Below the pieces are notes generated by a model. That model saw only the letters and a program-made list of their open reading frames with translations. It did not search any database and was not told the DNA's origin. A program made the translations under genes and the position numbers. DNA of 64,000 nt. Origin: Undibacterium_A arcticum (GTDB lineage Bacteria; Pseudomonadota; Gammaproteobacteria; Burkholderiales; Burkholderiaceae_D). Location: NCBI RefSeq assembly GCF_042660705.1, contig NZ_JBHSUQ010000001.1. One strand, written 5' to 3'. Positions 34,761-43,204 of the stretch are shown here, piece by piece. Within the stretch, counting starts at the first letter, position 1, and the number at the start of each line of letters is the position of its first letter.

Positions 34761-35239
34761 CAAATTTCACACTCCGCCCTGCCCGCCCCGCCGACGTGCC
34801 CGCCATCTTCGGCATGATGACCGAACTGGCCGTGTTTGAAAAACTTGAACACATGATCGTCGCGACCGAAGCCATGTTTCAGGACGCCTTGTTTGGTCCG
34901 CACCCGGCCTGCGAATGCCTGGTCGGCGTGGAACAGGACGACGTGCCGGTCACCTTCGCGCTGTTCTTCCATAATTTCTCAACCTTCCTTGGCCGCAAGG
35001 GCCTGTATCTGGAAGACCTGTACGTGAAGCAGGACCATCGCGGTAAAGGCTACGGCAAGGCAATGCTGGTGCAGCTGGCGCGTCTCGCCAACGAGCGCGG
35101 CTGCGGTCGCTTCGAATGGTCGGTGCTGGACTGGAACGAGAATGCGATCGGCTTCTATCAGGGACTGGGCGCCGAACTGCTGCCGGACTGGCGCATCTGC
35201 CGCGTGACCGGCACGGCGTTGACACAGCTGGCGCGCTGA
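34757..35239 (+). CDS. GNAT-family N-acetyltransferase
   Basis: A 160-residue acetyl-CoA-dependent acyltransferase. The coenzyme A-binding motif is in LEDLYVKQDHRGKGYGKAML (residues 86-105), followed by CGRFEWSVLDWNENAIGFYQ, the pattern of diamine/polyamine and related small-molecule acetyltransferases. It is coupled to the upstream EamA gene by ATGA overlap. The substrate is not known; polyamine-type similarity is visible in the FLGRKGLYLEDLYV block. Confidence 0.85.
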   Translation: MTNFTLRPARPADVPAIFGMMTELAVFEKLEHMIVATEAMFQDALFGPHPACECLVGVEQDDVPVTFALFFHNFSTFLGRKGLYLEDLYVKQDHRGKGYGKAMLVQLARLANERGCGRFEWSVLDWNENAIGFYQGLGAELLPDWRICRVTGTALTQLAR

Positions 35240-35306
35240 GCGGCTCCCCGCCACATCCCCTAGCCACACTTCAGCGACAAGTAGATCAAGACGGCTGTCG
35301 ACATTA

Positions 35307-35325
35307 GGCACAGTGATACTGTGCC
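35307..35325. terminator. Possible small stem-loop between convergent genes
   Basis: GGCACAGT, a three-base loop and ACTGTGCC form an 8-bp stem in the gap between the ends of the GNAT gene and the LysR gene. There is only a weak T-rich tail, so a terminator role is tentative. Confidence 0.35.
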
Positions 35326-35377
35326 CAAGTTATTTCAAGCGCGCGCCGCTGCCGGTGTCGGCGATTCAGGTTACAGG

Positions 35378-36307
35378 TTATAGATTTTCTCGAATGGTTT
35401 TTCGTTCCCTGCCGTCCGATCTCAACTGTGTCTCGATCAGATCGAACAATCCCTGTGCGGCGATGGATAGATTACGATCCTTCCGTTTGACAATGTAAAT
35501 CGGGCGGACAATGTCATTAGTTTCCACAGGAATTGCCGTCAGATTCATCAGTCGAAACTGGAATAAAGTGAGTTCCGGCACGAGACTTACCCCCAGACCG
35601 TGCTCAATTAACCCCGCCACCGTCGCAAGATGTTCCACTTCGAAACCTGCATTGTTTACTGCAATATTTCGAATGAGAAGGTCTACGTGTTGCCTGACGC
35701 TTGTGGACTTTGCCAAGTGAATCAAATCGCATCCACCTAAGTCCGCCAGGGCGATGCTCTTTTTTTTAGCGAGAGGATGATCCCGCCGACAAACGAGGTA
35801 AAACGGGTCGCTACATAATGTTCTGGTCTCGAATTCCGTCAAACTCGTCCCGGGCGCCGTCAGGGCAAGATCGACCTTCCCCAGCCGCAGCAAGCCGAGA
35901 CATTGATCGGATAGCGCATCGAAGAGTTGGACCGTTACCCCTGGGAACTGTTTTTTATACTGGGCGATGACAGCGGGCAGCCCGTTGGCGGCCAGCGAGG
36001 GAAGCGCAGCGATCGACACCCGTCCCTTGCGGCGCGCAACGTAGTCCGCCATGTCCGAAAATGCAGATTCGATATCCGTGACGAGGCTGCGTGCCACTTC
36101 CACGAACATTTCGCCTTCCGCGGTGAAGGTTACGTTCCTGGTATCGCGCTCGACGAGTTGTGCGCCAACGGCCGCTTCCAGCTTCTGGATCAGCACACTA
36201 AATGCTGACTGCGACAAATTGCATCGCTCGGCAGCACGCGTGAAGTGCTTGCATTCATTCAATGCCAGAAAGGCATGCAGTAATTTGGTGGAAATATTTG
36301 GCGGCAT
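35378..36307 (-). CDS. LysR-family transcriptional regulator
   Basis: A 309-residue regulator with an N-terminal winged helix (LNECKHFTRAAERCNLSQS and AFSVLIQKLEAAVG, residues 17-49) and a C-terminal substrate-binding domain (VSIAALPSLAANGLPAVI onwards). It is transcribed divergently from the citrate-type permease gene, whose start lies 120 bases away, and a palindrome (36321-36338) lies 14 bases from its own start. This is the classic layout for a LysR regulator that controls its neighbour and itself. The inducer is unknown; a carboxylic acid handled by the permease and the AtuA-type proteins would be a reasonable guess. Confidence 0.9.
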   Translation of the reverse strand: MPPNISTKLLHAFLALNECKHFTRAAERCNLSQSAFSVLIQKLEAAVGAQLVERDTRNVTFTAEGEMFVEVARSLVTDIESAFSDMADYVARRKGRVSIAALPSLAANGLPAVIAQYKKQFPGVTVQLFDALSDQCLGLLRLGKVDLALTAPGTSLTEFETRTLCSDPFYLVCRRDHPLAKKKSIALADLGGCDLIHLAKSTSVRQHVDLLIRNIAVNNAGFEVEHLATVAGLIEHGLGVSLVPELTLFQFRLMNLTAIPVETNDIVRPIYIVKRKDRNLSIAAQGLFDLIETQLRSDGRERKTIRENL

Positions 36308-36320
36308 ATTGATCGAAATA

Positions 36321-36338
36321 TACGATTAATCAATCGTA
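36321..36338. promoter_or_regulatory. Palindrome, possible LysR operator
   Basis: TACGATT, a four-base spacer and AATCGTA form a 7-bp inverted repeat in the divergent promoter region. A related half-site AAGATTAATCG follows at 36353. LysR proteins usually bind such interrupted palindromes, so this is a plausible operator. Confidence 0.5.
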
Positions 36339-36426
36339 ATATACCATTTTACAAGATTAATCGCGTGATCCAAAATGCATTAACTGCTAAACAAATAAGC
36401 AGGTTGATCATTATTTGGAGACAAAA

Positions 36427-37724
36427 ATGTTGGCGTCACTCGGCTTCATTACGATCGTAGTATTACTCGCGGCCATCCTCACTAAGAAAATGTCACCCTT
36501 GGTGGCGCTCATCGCGATTCCCATCATCGCCGCCCTGATCGGCGGCTTCGGTCTGGGAACTTCCAAATTCATCATCGCAGGCATTACCAATATCGCTCCG
36601 GTGGCGGGCATGTTCGTGTTCGCGATTCTGTTCTTCGGGATCGTCACCGATGCCGGCATGCTCGATCCGGTCATCAGCGGCATCTTGCGTGTGGTGGGAA
36701 GCCGCCCAACGCGGATTGTGCCTGGCACGGCCTTACTAGCGTTGTTGATCCATCTTGACGGTTCCGGTGCCGTCACCTTTCTCGTGACAATTCCGGCAAT
36801 GCTGCCGCTCTATACCCGGCTCGGCATCGATAAACGCATCCTCGCCTGCGTCGCCTCGCTCGCTGCCGGGGTGAACTTTCTCCCTTGGACCGGGCCGATG
36901 ATCCGCGCCTCGGCCGCGCTCCATATTCCCGTGAGCGAAATCTTTATGCCCTTGATTCCGGTGCAGCTTGTTGGTCTCGCTTTTGTCTTTGGGGTCTCAT
37001 ATTGGCTGGGAAGAAAAGAGGAAATCCGTCTGGGCCTGACCAATGGTGCGCCCATCGGATTTGCCCATACCCATGAATTGACCGAACTGGAAAAGCAAAA
37101 CCGCCGGCCCCGAAATTTCTGGATCAATATCGCTCTGACTGTCGTTGTCCTCGGCGTCATGATCAGCGGCAGGGTCGATCCGGTGGTGATGTTCATGATC
37201 GGTGTCGTCCTGGCGCTGATGATCAACTACCCGAATGTCGACATGCAGCGCGCCCGGGTCGATGCCCATGCCAAGGCTGCGCTATTAATGGCCAGCATTT
37301 ATTTGCCGCAGGTGTCTTTACCGGAATCATGACCAAATCGGGCATGCTTTCCGCAATGGCAAAGGCCGCCGTCGGCTTTGTGCCGCCCGAGATGGCGTCA
37401 CATATTCCTGTCGTGCTGGGATTTCTGTCGATGCCACTATCCTTGCTGTTCGACCCCGATTCGTTTTATTTCGGGGTGCTTCCTGTGGTCGCCGAAGTCA
37501 GTCATATGCTCGGTGTGGCGCCGGTTCAGGTTGCGCAAGCAGCGCTTCTGGGACAAATGACCACCGGATTTCCCGTCAGTCCGCTGACGCCGGCGACGTT
37601 TCTTGTCGCGGGACTTGCTGGAATTGATCTGGCCGATCACCAAAAATATACGTTCAAATATTTATTCGCGGCGTCGATCGTGATGACCATCACTTGCGTC
37701 ATTCTCGGAATTTTTCCGCTGTGA
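36427..37724 (+). CDS. CitMHS/citrate-type carboxylate transporter, with one frame break
   Basis: An inner-membrane transporter of the ion-transporter superfamily. The first part has LASLGFITIVVLLAAILT, GMFVFAILFFGIVTDAGMLD and the family signature HLDGSGAVTFLVTIPAMLPL. Near 37300 a T is missing (AGCATTTATTTG instead of AGCATTTTATTTG); with it restored the frame reads ASILFAAGVFTGIMTKSGM and continues to TTGFPVSPLTPATFLVAGLA and the stop at 37724. The repaired length is about 433 residues, normal for the family. The ATG at 36427 follows GGAGACAAAA. Known members carry citrate with divalent metal or other carboxylates. The neighbours suggest uptake of the substrate of the AtuA-type proteins. 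Confidence 0.85.
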
Positions 37725-37891
37725 TGTCAGGCCTAGCCGTTAGTTCTACTGTTTCATAAATATGAAGTAGGTTCCCAGCCTTCTCCCTGCACGGGGGAAG
37801 AGGCTCTGTTTTTTTTAATGCACTACCCCCGGCTCTCTGTATCAAAAACGCGGCGGCCGGAGAGGGCTTTACGCAAAACATAAGGAGTGTT
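37725..37891. other. Short intergenic stretch with family B-like fragments
   Basis: GGTTCCCAGCCTTCTCCCTG, CACGGGGGAAGAGG, a T8 run near 37810 and AATGCACTACCCCCGGC resemble scattered pieces of the family B repeat. It ends with AAGGAGTGTT, the ribosome binding site of the next small gene. Confidence 0.45.
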
Positions 37892-38086
37892 ATGGAAAAG
37901 TTCACTCAGCCGAGCAAGGAGAAAGTCAGAGATTGGCTAAAGCATCGTCAACTCAAAAATGATCCGCCACCCGACATTGAGCAGATCCAGCTCGAGTTGG
38001 GGTGGAGATCAAATGAACCCGGAGTAGAAGCGGACAGAACCCGCTCACAGGGGCTCGTAGCCTCTCATATTTTAAATTTAGCGTAA
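37892..38086 (+). CDS. Small hypothetical protein (64 aa)
   Basis: Preceded by a strong ribosome binding site (AAGGAGTGTT before ATG) and well placed between the permease and the AtuA gene. The product is hydrophilic, with KEKVRDWLKHRQLKNDPPPD followed by IEQIQLELGWR, a pattern that resembles short basic proteins seen in Burkholderiales. No domain of known function is recognised. The good ribosome binding site and sensible amino-acid composition make it a probable real gene. Confidence 0.55.
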   Translation: MEKFTQPSKEKVRDWLKHRQLKNDPPPDIEQIQLELGWRSNEPGVEADRTRSQGLVASHILNLA

Positions 38087-38155
38087 GTGCAAAACCGCCC
38101 CCGTGCAAGGTTAGGGAGCTCTACTTTTCTAACACAGTAGGATTAGGAGAAGATC

Positions 38156-39493
38156 ATGAAACATATCCGGATTGGGGCAGGCGCCGGCTACTCGGGCGAC
38201 CGGATTGAGCCGGCAGTCGAACTGGCTGAAAAAGGCGATATCGACTACCTGATTTTTGAATGCCTGGCCGAGCGCACCATTGCCCTTGCCCAGCAAGCCA
38301 AAATGAAAGACCCGGCGCTGGGCTACGACCCTCTGCTCGCGGACCGGATGCATGCGGTGTTGCGCATCTGCAGTGAAAAAGGGATCAAGATTATTACGAA
38401 CATGGGAGCGGCAAACCCGCTTGCTGCCGCTGCCCGGATCAAGGAGATTGCGCAAACGCTGGGGCTGGGCAAGCTGAAGATTGCCGCTATTTCCGGCGAT
38501 GACGTTCTGTCCGTTCTAAAACAAGGTGACTACCTGGACGACAGCGGCGCTCCGGTCGCCGATTTGGGGGACAGGCTACTTTCGGCGAACGCCTATCTGG
38601 GCGCACAGCCTTTGGTGGACGCACTCGCGCAAGGCGCGGACGTGATCGTGACAGGTCGCGTGGCCGATCCGGCACTAGTTCTTGCGCCGCTCATCCATGA
38701 GTTTGGTTGGGCGATGGACGACTGGCACCGGCTCGGACAGGGCACTTTGGTCGGGCATTTGCTGGAGTGTGCCGGACAGATTACAGGCGGGTATTTCGCC
38801 GATCCTGGCTACAAGGATGTGGCAAACCTGGCGCGCCTGGGCTTTCCGATTGGCGAGGTCGGCGAAGACGGCAGCGTCATTATTACCAAGGTTTCTGGTT
38901 CAGGCGGCAGTGTCACCGCGGCCACTTGCAAGGAACAACTGCTGTACGAAATTCATGACCCGGCCGCCTATTTGACGCCCGATGTGGTGGCCGATTTCTC
39001 CGGGGTTACCGTCTCGGAAATCGGCACTGACCGTGTCGCTATCCGCGGCGCGACGGGCCGCCCGAAGACCGGCATGCTGAAAGTATCGATCGGTTATATC
39101 GACAGTTACGTTGGCGAGGGACAAATGTCTTACGCCGGTCCGGGTGCGTTGGCCCGCGCCCGGCTGGCGCTCGATATTGTCGCTGAGAGGTTGAAAATCG
39201 CCGATGTGAAGGTCGGAGAAATTCGATATGACCTTATTGGCGTCAATGCCATCCATGGCGCCGCCTTGAGCACGCCAAATCCAGAACCCTACGAGGTCCG
39301 CATCCGCGTTGCGGGTCGCACCGAAAGCCTGAAAGAAGCCGTCCGCATTGGCAATGAAGTCGAAACGCTCTACACCTGTGGTCCCGCAGGCGGAGGCGGT
39401 GCGGCAAAATCGGCGAAAGACGTGGTTGCCGTACGCTCCACGTTATTGCCGCACGCTCTAGTAACAGCAACTGTTCATTGTGAGGAGATCTGA
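38156..39493 (+). CDS. AtuA-family (DUF1446) large protein
   Basis: A 445-residue protein that starts HIRIGAGAGYSGDRIEPAVE, then LIFECLAERTIALAQQAK, TNMGAANPLAAAARIKEIA, VTGRVADPALVLAPLIHEFG and HLLECAGQITGGYFADPGYK, all hallmarks of the DUF1446/AtuA family. AtuA belongs to the acyclic terpene utilisation cluster of Pseudomonas, but the family is much broader and its reaction is generally not established. Strong ribosome binding site (TTAGGAGAAGATC). The gene is followed directly by a small AtuA-like partner, as is usual. With a CitMHS-type permease and a LysR gene nearby, a carboxylic acid is a likely substrate (inference). The last 33 codons lie in a 175-bp sequence duplicated at 41284. Confidence 0.85.
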   Translation: MKHIRIGAGAGYSGDRIEPAVELAEKGDIDYLIFECLAERTIALAQQAKMKDPALGYDPLLADRMHAVLRICSEKGIKIITNMGAANPLAAAARIKEIAQTLGLGKLKIAAISGDDVLSVLKQGDYLDDSGAPVADLGDRLLSANAYLGAQPLVDALAQGADVIVTGRVADPALVLAPLIHEFGWAMDDWHRLGQGTLVGHLLECAGQITGGYFADPGYKDVANLARLGFPIGEVGEDGSVIITKVSGSGGSVTAATCKEQLLYEIHDPAAYLTPDVVADFSGVTVSEIGTDRVAIRGATGRPKTGMLKVSIGYIDSYVGEGQMSYAGPGALARARLALDIVAERLKIADVKVGEIRYDLIGVNAIHGAALSTPNPEPYEVRIRVAGRTESLKEAVRIGNEVETLYTCGPAGGGGAAKSAKDVVAVRSTLLPHALVTATVHCEEI

Positions 39494-39569
39494 AATGCTA
39501 CTTCGCGACATAGCGCATTCGCGTACAGGTGACAAAGGGGACATCTCGAATCTCTCCGTTATTGCTTAT
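39395..39569. repeat. 175-bp exact direct duplication, copy 1
   Basis: Runs from GGCGGTGCGGCAAAATCGGC through the AtuA 3' end and the ribosome binding site GTGAGGAGATCTGAA to GTTATTGCTTAT in the small AtuA-like gene. An identical copy lies 1889 bases to the right (41284-41458). Copy 1 joins a shifted downstream frame at its right edge. Confidence 0.95.
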
Positions 39570-39816
39570 CAAGAAAGACTATGCACTGTTGGAAAAATAC
39601 CTTACTCCGGAGCGCGTGAAGACACATTTTTCGGACATTGTTCGCGGCGATGTCGTACGTTATGCACTGCCAAACGTAGGTGCACTGAATTTCGTCATGC
39701 AACGAGCCTTAGGCGGCGGTGTGACGCGTTCGCTTGCGCTTGACGCGCACGGCAAATGTTTGAGTTCAGCAATAATGAATCTGGAAATCCCCGACGACAT
39801 ATGCAGCGCATCGTGA
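39495..39816 (+). pseudogene. AtuA-like small protein (DUF4387 type), chimeric and frame-broken
   Basis: The first 25 codons (MLLRDIAHSRTGDKGD onwards, to NLSVIAY) are identical to the intact copy at 41384. Immediately after the end of the duplicated sequence, at 39570, an extra C breaks the frame. The sequence continues in another frame as KKDYALLEKYLTPERVKTHF, GDVVRYALPNVGALNFV and SLALDAHGKCLSSAIMNL, a diverged homologue of the other copy's C-terminus. So the left part comes from the duplication and the right part from an older paralogue. As read, the product stops early out of frame and is probably not functional. Confidence 0.8.
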
Positions 39817-39845
39817 TGAATCCATCCCACCAAGAATGGAAGTCC

Positions 39846-41255
39846 ATGAGAACGCAGATTCGCCAATTGCCGATAAAGACGATGCTTGCCCTGACCCTTG
39901 CTGCTCTGAGTACCGCGGCATCCGCGCAGACATCTACGCCGGAGCAGCAGCGCTACCACGATATTTACAGAGAGCTGGTTGAAATTAACACCACGCATTC
40001 CGTGGGCGACACCACGAAAGCTGCACGCGCGATGGAAAAGCATCTACTGGACGCGGGCTTCGCTGCCAGCGATATCCAAGTGCTCGAACCGTTCCCGCGC
40101 AAGGGCAACCTGGTGCTGCGCTTCAAAGGCAATGGCAGCAAGCAGCCGCTCTTGCTGCTGGCGCATATCGACGTCGTGGAAGCCAAACGCGAAGACTGGA
40201 AGAGCGACCCCTTCCAACTACAGGAAACCGGTGGCTACTTCACTGCGCGCGGTTCTATCGACGACAAGGCCATGGCCTCGGCCTTCGTGTCGGTGCTGAG
40301 TCAGCTGAAACAAGAAGGATTCAAGCCGAGCCGCGACATCATCCTGGCGCTGACCGCGGATGAGGAACGCCTCGATGTGCCGAGCAATGGCGCTTACTGG
40401 CTGATCAACAACAAGCCCGAACTGTTAAAGGCCGAGTTCGGTATCAACGAAGGCGGCGGCGGCGAGCTAGGCGGCGGCAAGCCGAACCTGCACCGGCTCC
40501 AGGTGGCAGAGAAGATGTACACCACCTACGAACTGGAAGCGCGCGATGTAGGCGGCCACAGTTCGATACCGACCGCGAACAACCCGATCTACGCCCTCTC
40601 GGCCGCGCTGGACAAGCTCGGCGCCTATCGTTTCCCGGTGCATCTGGGCGACGTCACCAAGACCTATTTTTCCCGTAGCGCAGCGTTTGCCAGCGGTCAG
40701 CTAGCCGAAGACATGCGCGCGGTCGGTAGCGGCAAGCCAGATGCCACCGTCATCGAACGCCTGTCGGCGACACCCGCCTACAACGCGCAACTACGTACCA
40801 CCTGCGTGGCCACCATGGTCAACGCCGGTCACGCGGAAAATGCCCTGCCACAATCGGCCAAGGCCACGGTCAATTGCCGCATCCTGCCGCACGACGATCC
40901 GCAAGACATAGATCGCCAACTAAAGCAGGTGATCGATAGCAACAAGATCACCGTACGTTACCTCAACAAACCGCTGCGCAGCCCGGCGTCGCCGCTGACC
41001 GGCGACCTGGTGAAGACGGTGGAAGCGCTGACACAGGACATGTGGCCGGGCGTGCCGGTGGTGCCAGCCATGAGCACCGGCGCGACCGACAGTCGCTTCA
41101 TGCGCAATGCGGGAATTCCTATGTACGGTGTCACCGGTCTGTTTACCGATCCGGCGGACTACCGCACACATGGCCTGGACGAGCGCGTCGAAATCCAGCG
41201 CTTGTACGACAGCCGCGAATTCCTCTACCGCTTAGTCAAGCGTCTGGCGCAATAA
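39846..41255 (+). CDS. Exported M20-family metallopeptidase
   Basis: A 469-residue periplasmic zinc peptidase or amidohydrolase. It has a signal peptide (KTMLALTLAALSTAASA) from the ATG at 39846, which follows GGAAGTCC. Metal-site motifs are LLLLAHIDVVEAKREDW (His and Asp), SIDDKAMASAFV (bridging Asp region), LTADEERLD (catalytic Glu pair) and the dimerisation-domain start YELEARDVGGHSSIPTANNP. The substrate is likely a peptide or an N-acyl amino acid. It lies between the two copies of a 175-bp duplication and so appears to have entered the AtuA locus by the event that made that duplication. Confidence 0.9.
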   Translation: MRTQIRQLPIKTMLALTLAALSTAASAQTSTPEQQRYHDIYRELVEINTTHSVGDTTKAARAMEKHLLDAGFAASDIQVLEPFPRKGNLVLRFKGNGSKQPLLLLAHIDVVEAKREDWKSDPFQLQETGGYFTARGSIDDKAMASAFVSVLSQLKQEGFKPSRDIILALTADEERLDVPSNGAYWLINNKPELLKAEFGINEGGGGELGGGKPNLHRLQVAEKMYTTYELEARDVGGHSSIPTANNPIYALSAALDKLGAYRFPVHLGDVTKTYFSRSAAFASGQLAEDMRAVGSGKPDATVIERLSATPAYNAQLRTTCVATMVNAGHAENALPQSAKATVNCRILPHDDPQDIDRQLKQVIDSNKITVRYLNKPLRSPASPLTGDLVKTVEALTQDMWPGVPVVPAMSTGATDSRFMRNAGIPMYGVTGLFTDPADYRTHGLDERVEIQRLYDSREFLYRLVKRLAQ

Positions 41256-41283
41256 CACAGCAGGCCGAATTGGCTCCAGCGAT

Positions 41284-41458
41284 GGCGGTGCGGCAAAATC
41301 GGCGAAAGACGTGGTTGCCGTACGCTCCACGTTATTGCCGCACGCTCTAGTAACAGCAACTGTTCATTGTGAGGAGATCTGAAATGCTACTTCGCGACAT
41401 AGCGCATTCGCGTACAGGTGACAAAGGGGACATCTCGAATCTCTCCGTTATTGCTTAT
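41284..41458. repeat. 175-bp exact direct duplication, copy 2
   Basis: Identical to 39395-39569. It begins 29 bases after the M20 gene stop with a non-translated piece of the AtuA 3' end, then supplies the ribosome binding site and first 25 codons of an intact small AtuA-like gene. Confidence 0.95.
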
Positions 41459-41689
41459 GACAGCAACTATGGGCTGCTGGAAAAATACGTAACAGCCGAA
41501 TCGGTGAAAGCGCATTTATCCGATATCGCGTTTGGCGACGTCGTTCGCTATACGCTCCCCGGCCTTGGCGCAATGAATTTTGTATTGCAGAAGGCGCTCG
41601 GTGGGGCCGTCACGCGTTCGCTGGCTCTTGACGCGCACGGCAAATGCCTGAGTTCAGCATTGTTAAGTCTCGAAATTCCTGACGCATGA
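41384..41689 (+). CDS. AtuA-like small protein (DUF4387 type), intact copy
   Basis: A 101-residue protein starting MLLRDIAHSRTGDKGD, the conserved motif of the ferredoxin-like AtuA-associated domain, and ending SLALDAHGKCLSSALLSL. These small proteins are normally encoded next to, or fused to, DUF1446/AtuA proteins and probably form a complex with them. Here the partner gene is 1.9 kb upstream, beyond the M20 gene and the broken paralogue. GAGGAGATCTGAA precedes the ATG. Confidence 0.82.
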   Translation: MLLRDIAHSRTGDKGDISNLSVIAYDSNYGLLEKYVTAESVKAHLSDIAFGDVVRYTLPGLGAMNFVLQKALGGAVTRSLALDAHGKCLSSALLSLEIPDA

Positions 41690-41780
41690 AGTCCAGGTGT
41701 CGCGCACGGAGCCACCTCTGTTCACTCATCCGACAAGCTTGAGCGGATTCTCAAGCACAATACTTAATCAAGGACTACAA

Positions 41781-42778
41781 ATGAAAAAAAAACCCTGATC
41801 GCACTGGCGGTACTCGGTTCAGTTGCTGGTGTAGCACAAGCGCAATCCGCTGTAATCGTCTACGGCGTTGTCGACGTCGGCTTAGCACATGAAAACAACG
41901 GCAGCACATCCGTGACGAGAATGGATAGCGGCATTTTGAACGGTAGCCGCCTGGGCTTTAAAGGCAGCGAAGACCTCGGTAGTGGCCTGTCCGCCATTTT
42001 TCAAATCGAAAGTGGCTTCAACGCTGACACCGGCGCACAGGCAGATGCAGCAAAATTGTTTAACCGCCAATCTTTTGTTGGTCTGACCGGCGGTTTCGGC
42101 GCCGTCAAGCTTGGCCGCCAAATGAATCCTGTCTACGCCAACAACGGAACTTTCGATCCGTTTGCTGATGGTCTCGCTGGCGACTCAGCACGCTTGTTCA
42201 GCTATAACGGCAGCCGTACCGACAACCTGATCACCTATGGTTACGCCGCCAATGGCTTCAGAGGCGAGTTGCAATATGGTCTGGGTGAAGTTCCTGGCAA
42301 TTTATCGGCCAGCCGTACCGTCGCAGGTTTCGTCGGCTACAAAAATGGCCCGGTCGATGTTGTATTGACTCACCAAAATATTAAGAACCCAACTGACACC
42401 AACACCACCAAGATAACATTGCTTGGCGGCAATTATAATTTCGGTGTGGTGAAAGCATTTGCTTCTTATGCATGGGAAAAAGGCGTTGTACTTGGCACCG
42501 CTACTCGACTTGACCAACGCGATTCACTGGTTGGCTTGACCGCACCGGTCGGCACAGTAGGCACTCTCTTGATTTCCTATATCCGCAAAACGGATAAGGC
42601 TGTCACCAACGCCGATGCTAGCCAGGTTGCTATCGGATACACGCACAATCTGTCCAAGCGTACCGCTTTGTATACCAGCTACGGTGAACTGCGTAACGAT
42701 GGCGCGGCCAAATACAAAGTTGCTGCTCCCGGCAATATAGACAAATTGTTCAATGTCGGTATCCGTCACTTCTTCTAA
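41781..42778 (+). CDS. Gram-negative porin, frame break in the signal-peptide poly-A
   Basis: A trimeric outer-membrane general porin of the betaproteobacterial type. The ATG at 41781 is followed by nine A; seven or ten would put the frame right and give the signal peptide TLIALAVLGSVAGVAQAQ. The mature protein starts SAVIVYGVVDVGLAHE and has GSRLGFKGSEDLGSGLSAIF, FNRQSFVGLTGGFGAVKLGR and the terminal VGIRHFF with the C-terminal Phe used for outer-membrane insertion. About 332 residues. A poly-A run is a classic place for sequencing error, though slippage in such runs can also be a true phase-variation switch. Confidence 0.88.
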
Positions 42779-43120
42779 TCGCTTATCCTTGCAGCTGATT
42801 ATGGGAGCAATCGTCGGCATCTTTAGTCTCGGTATCGCTAATTATGGAATGAATTCGTTGTATGAAGATCGATGGGTCGCCGTCGGCAAACTGGATCATA
42901 TTGGACTTCTGCTCAACGTAAATCAGCTAATCATTTCGAAAACTATCGCGGGTAATCTGGATGAGGTTGGTCCAAAAAGGATGAAGTAGATGCGAACATT
43001 CAAAAGCCCAACAAATAATGGGTGAATATGTCGCGACCAACTTTCTGAAGTCTCAAGAAGTTTGTTTGCTCGAATCTCAACGCGTTTGTTCCCGTGAGGT
43101 GGGTATCGGAGCATGAAAAC
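42776..43120 (+). pseudogene. Decayed methyl-accepting chemotaxis protein N-terminus
   Basis: Directly after the porin, one frame reads LSLQLIMGAIVGIFSLGIAN then SLYEDRWVAVGKLDHIG and LLNVNQLIISKTIAGNLDEV, which resembles the first membrane helix and ligand-binding bundle of MCP receptors. Two further frames continue the match (DEVDANIQKPNK, then GEYVATNFLKSQE and LLESQR) with stops between them. The signalling domain is absent. It is a remnant, not a gene. No other gene is seen between the porin and 43205. Confidence 0.6.
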
Positions 43121-43204
43121 GTAGGTTACGTACGGCCAATATCGAAAAAAGAGGGATCATGTCTGCCGCAGCTTGGTCCCTTCTCAATAACTGGAGAATG
43201 CTAC

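Noticed and set aside
39756..39845. Longer start for the M20 peptidase at 39756
   Set aside because: It would overlap the broken small-subunit gene and place the signal peptide 30 residues inside the protein; ATG 39846 has both a ribosome binding site and a proper signal peptide.
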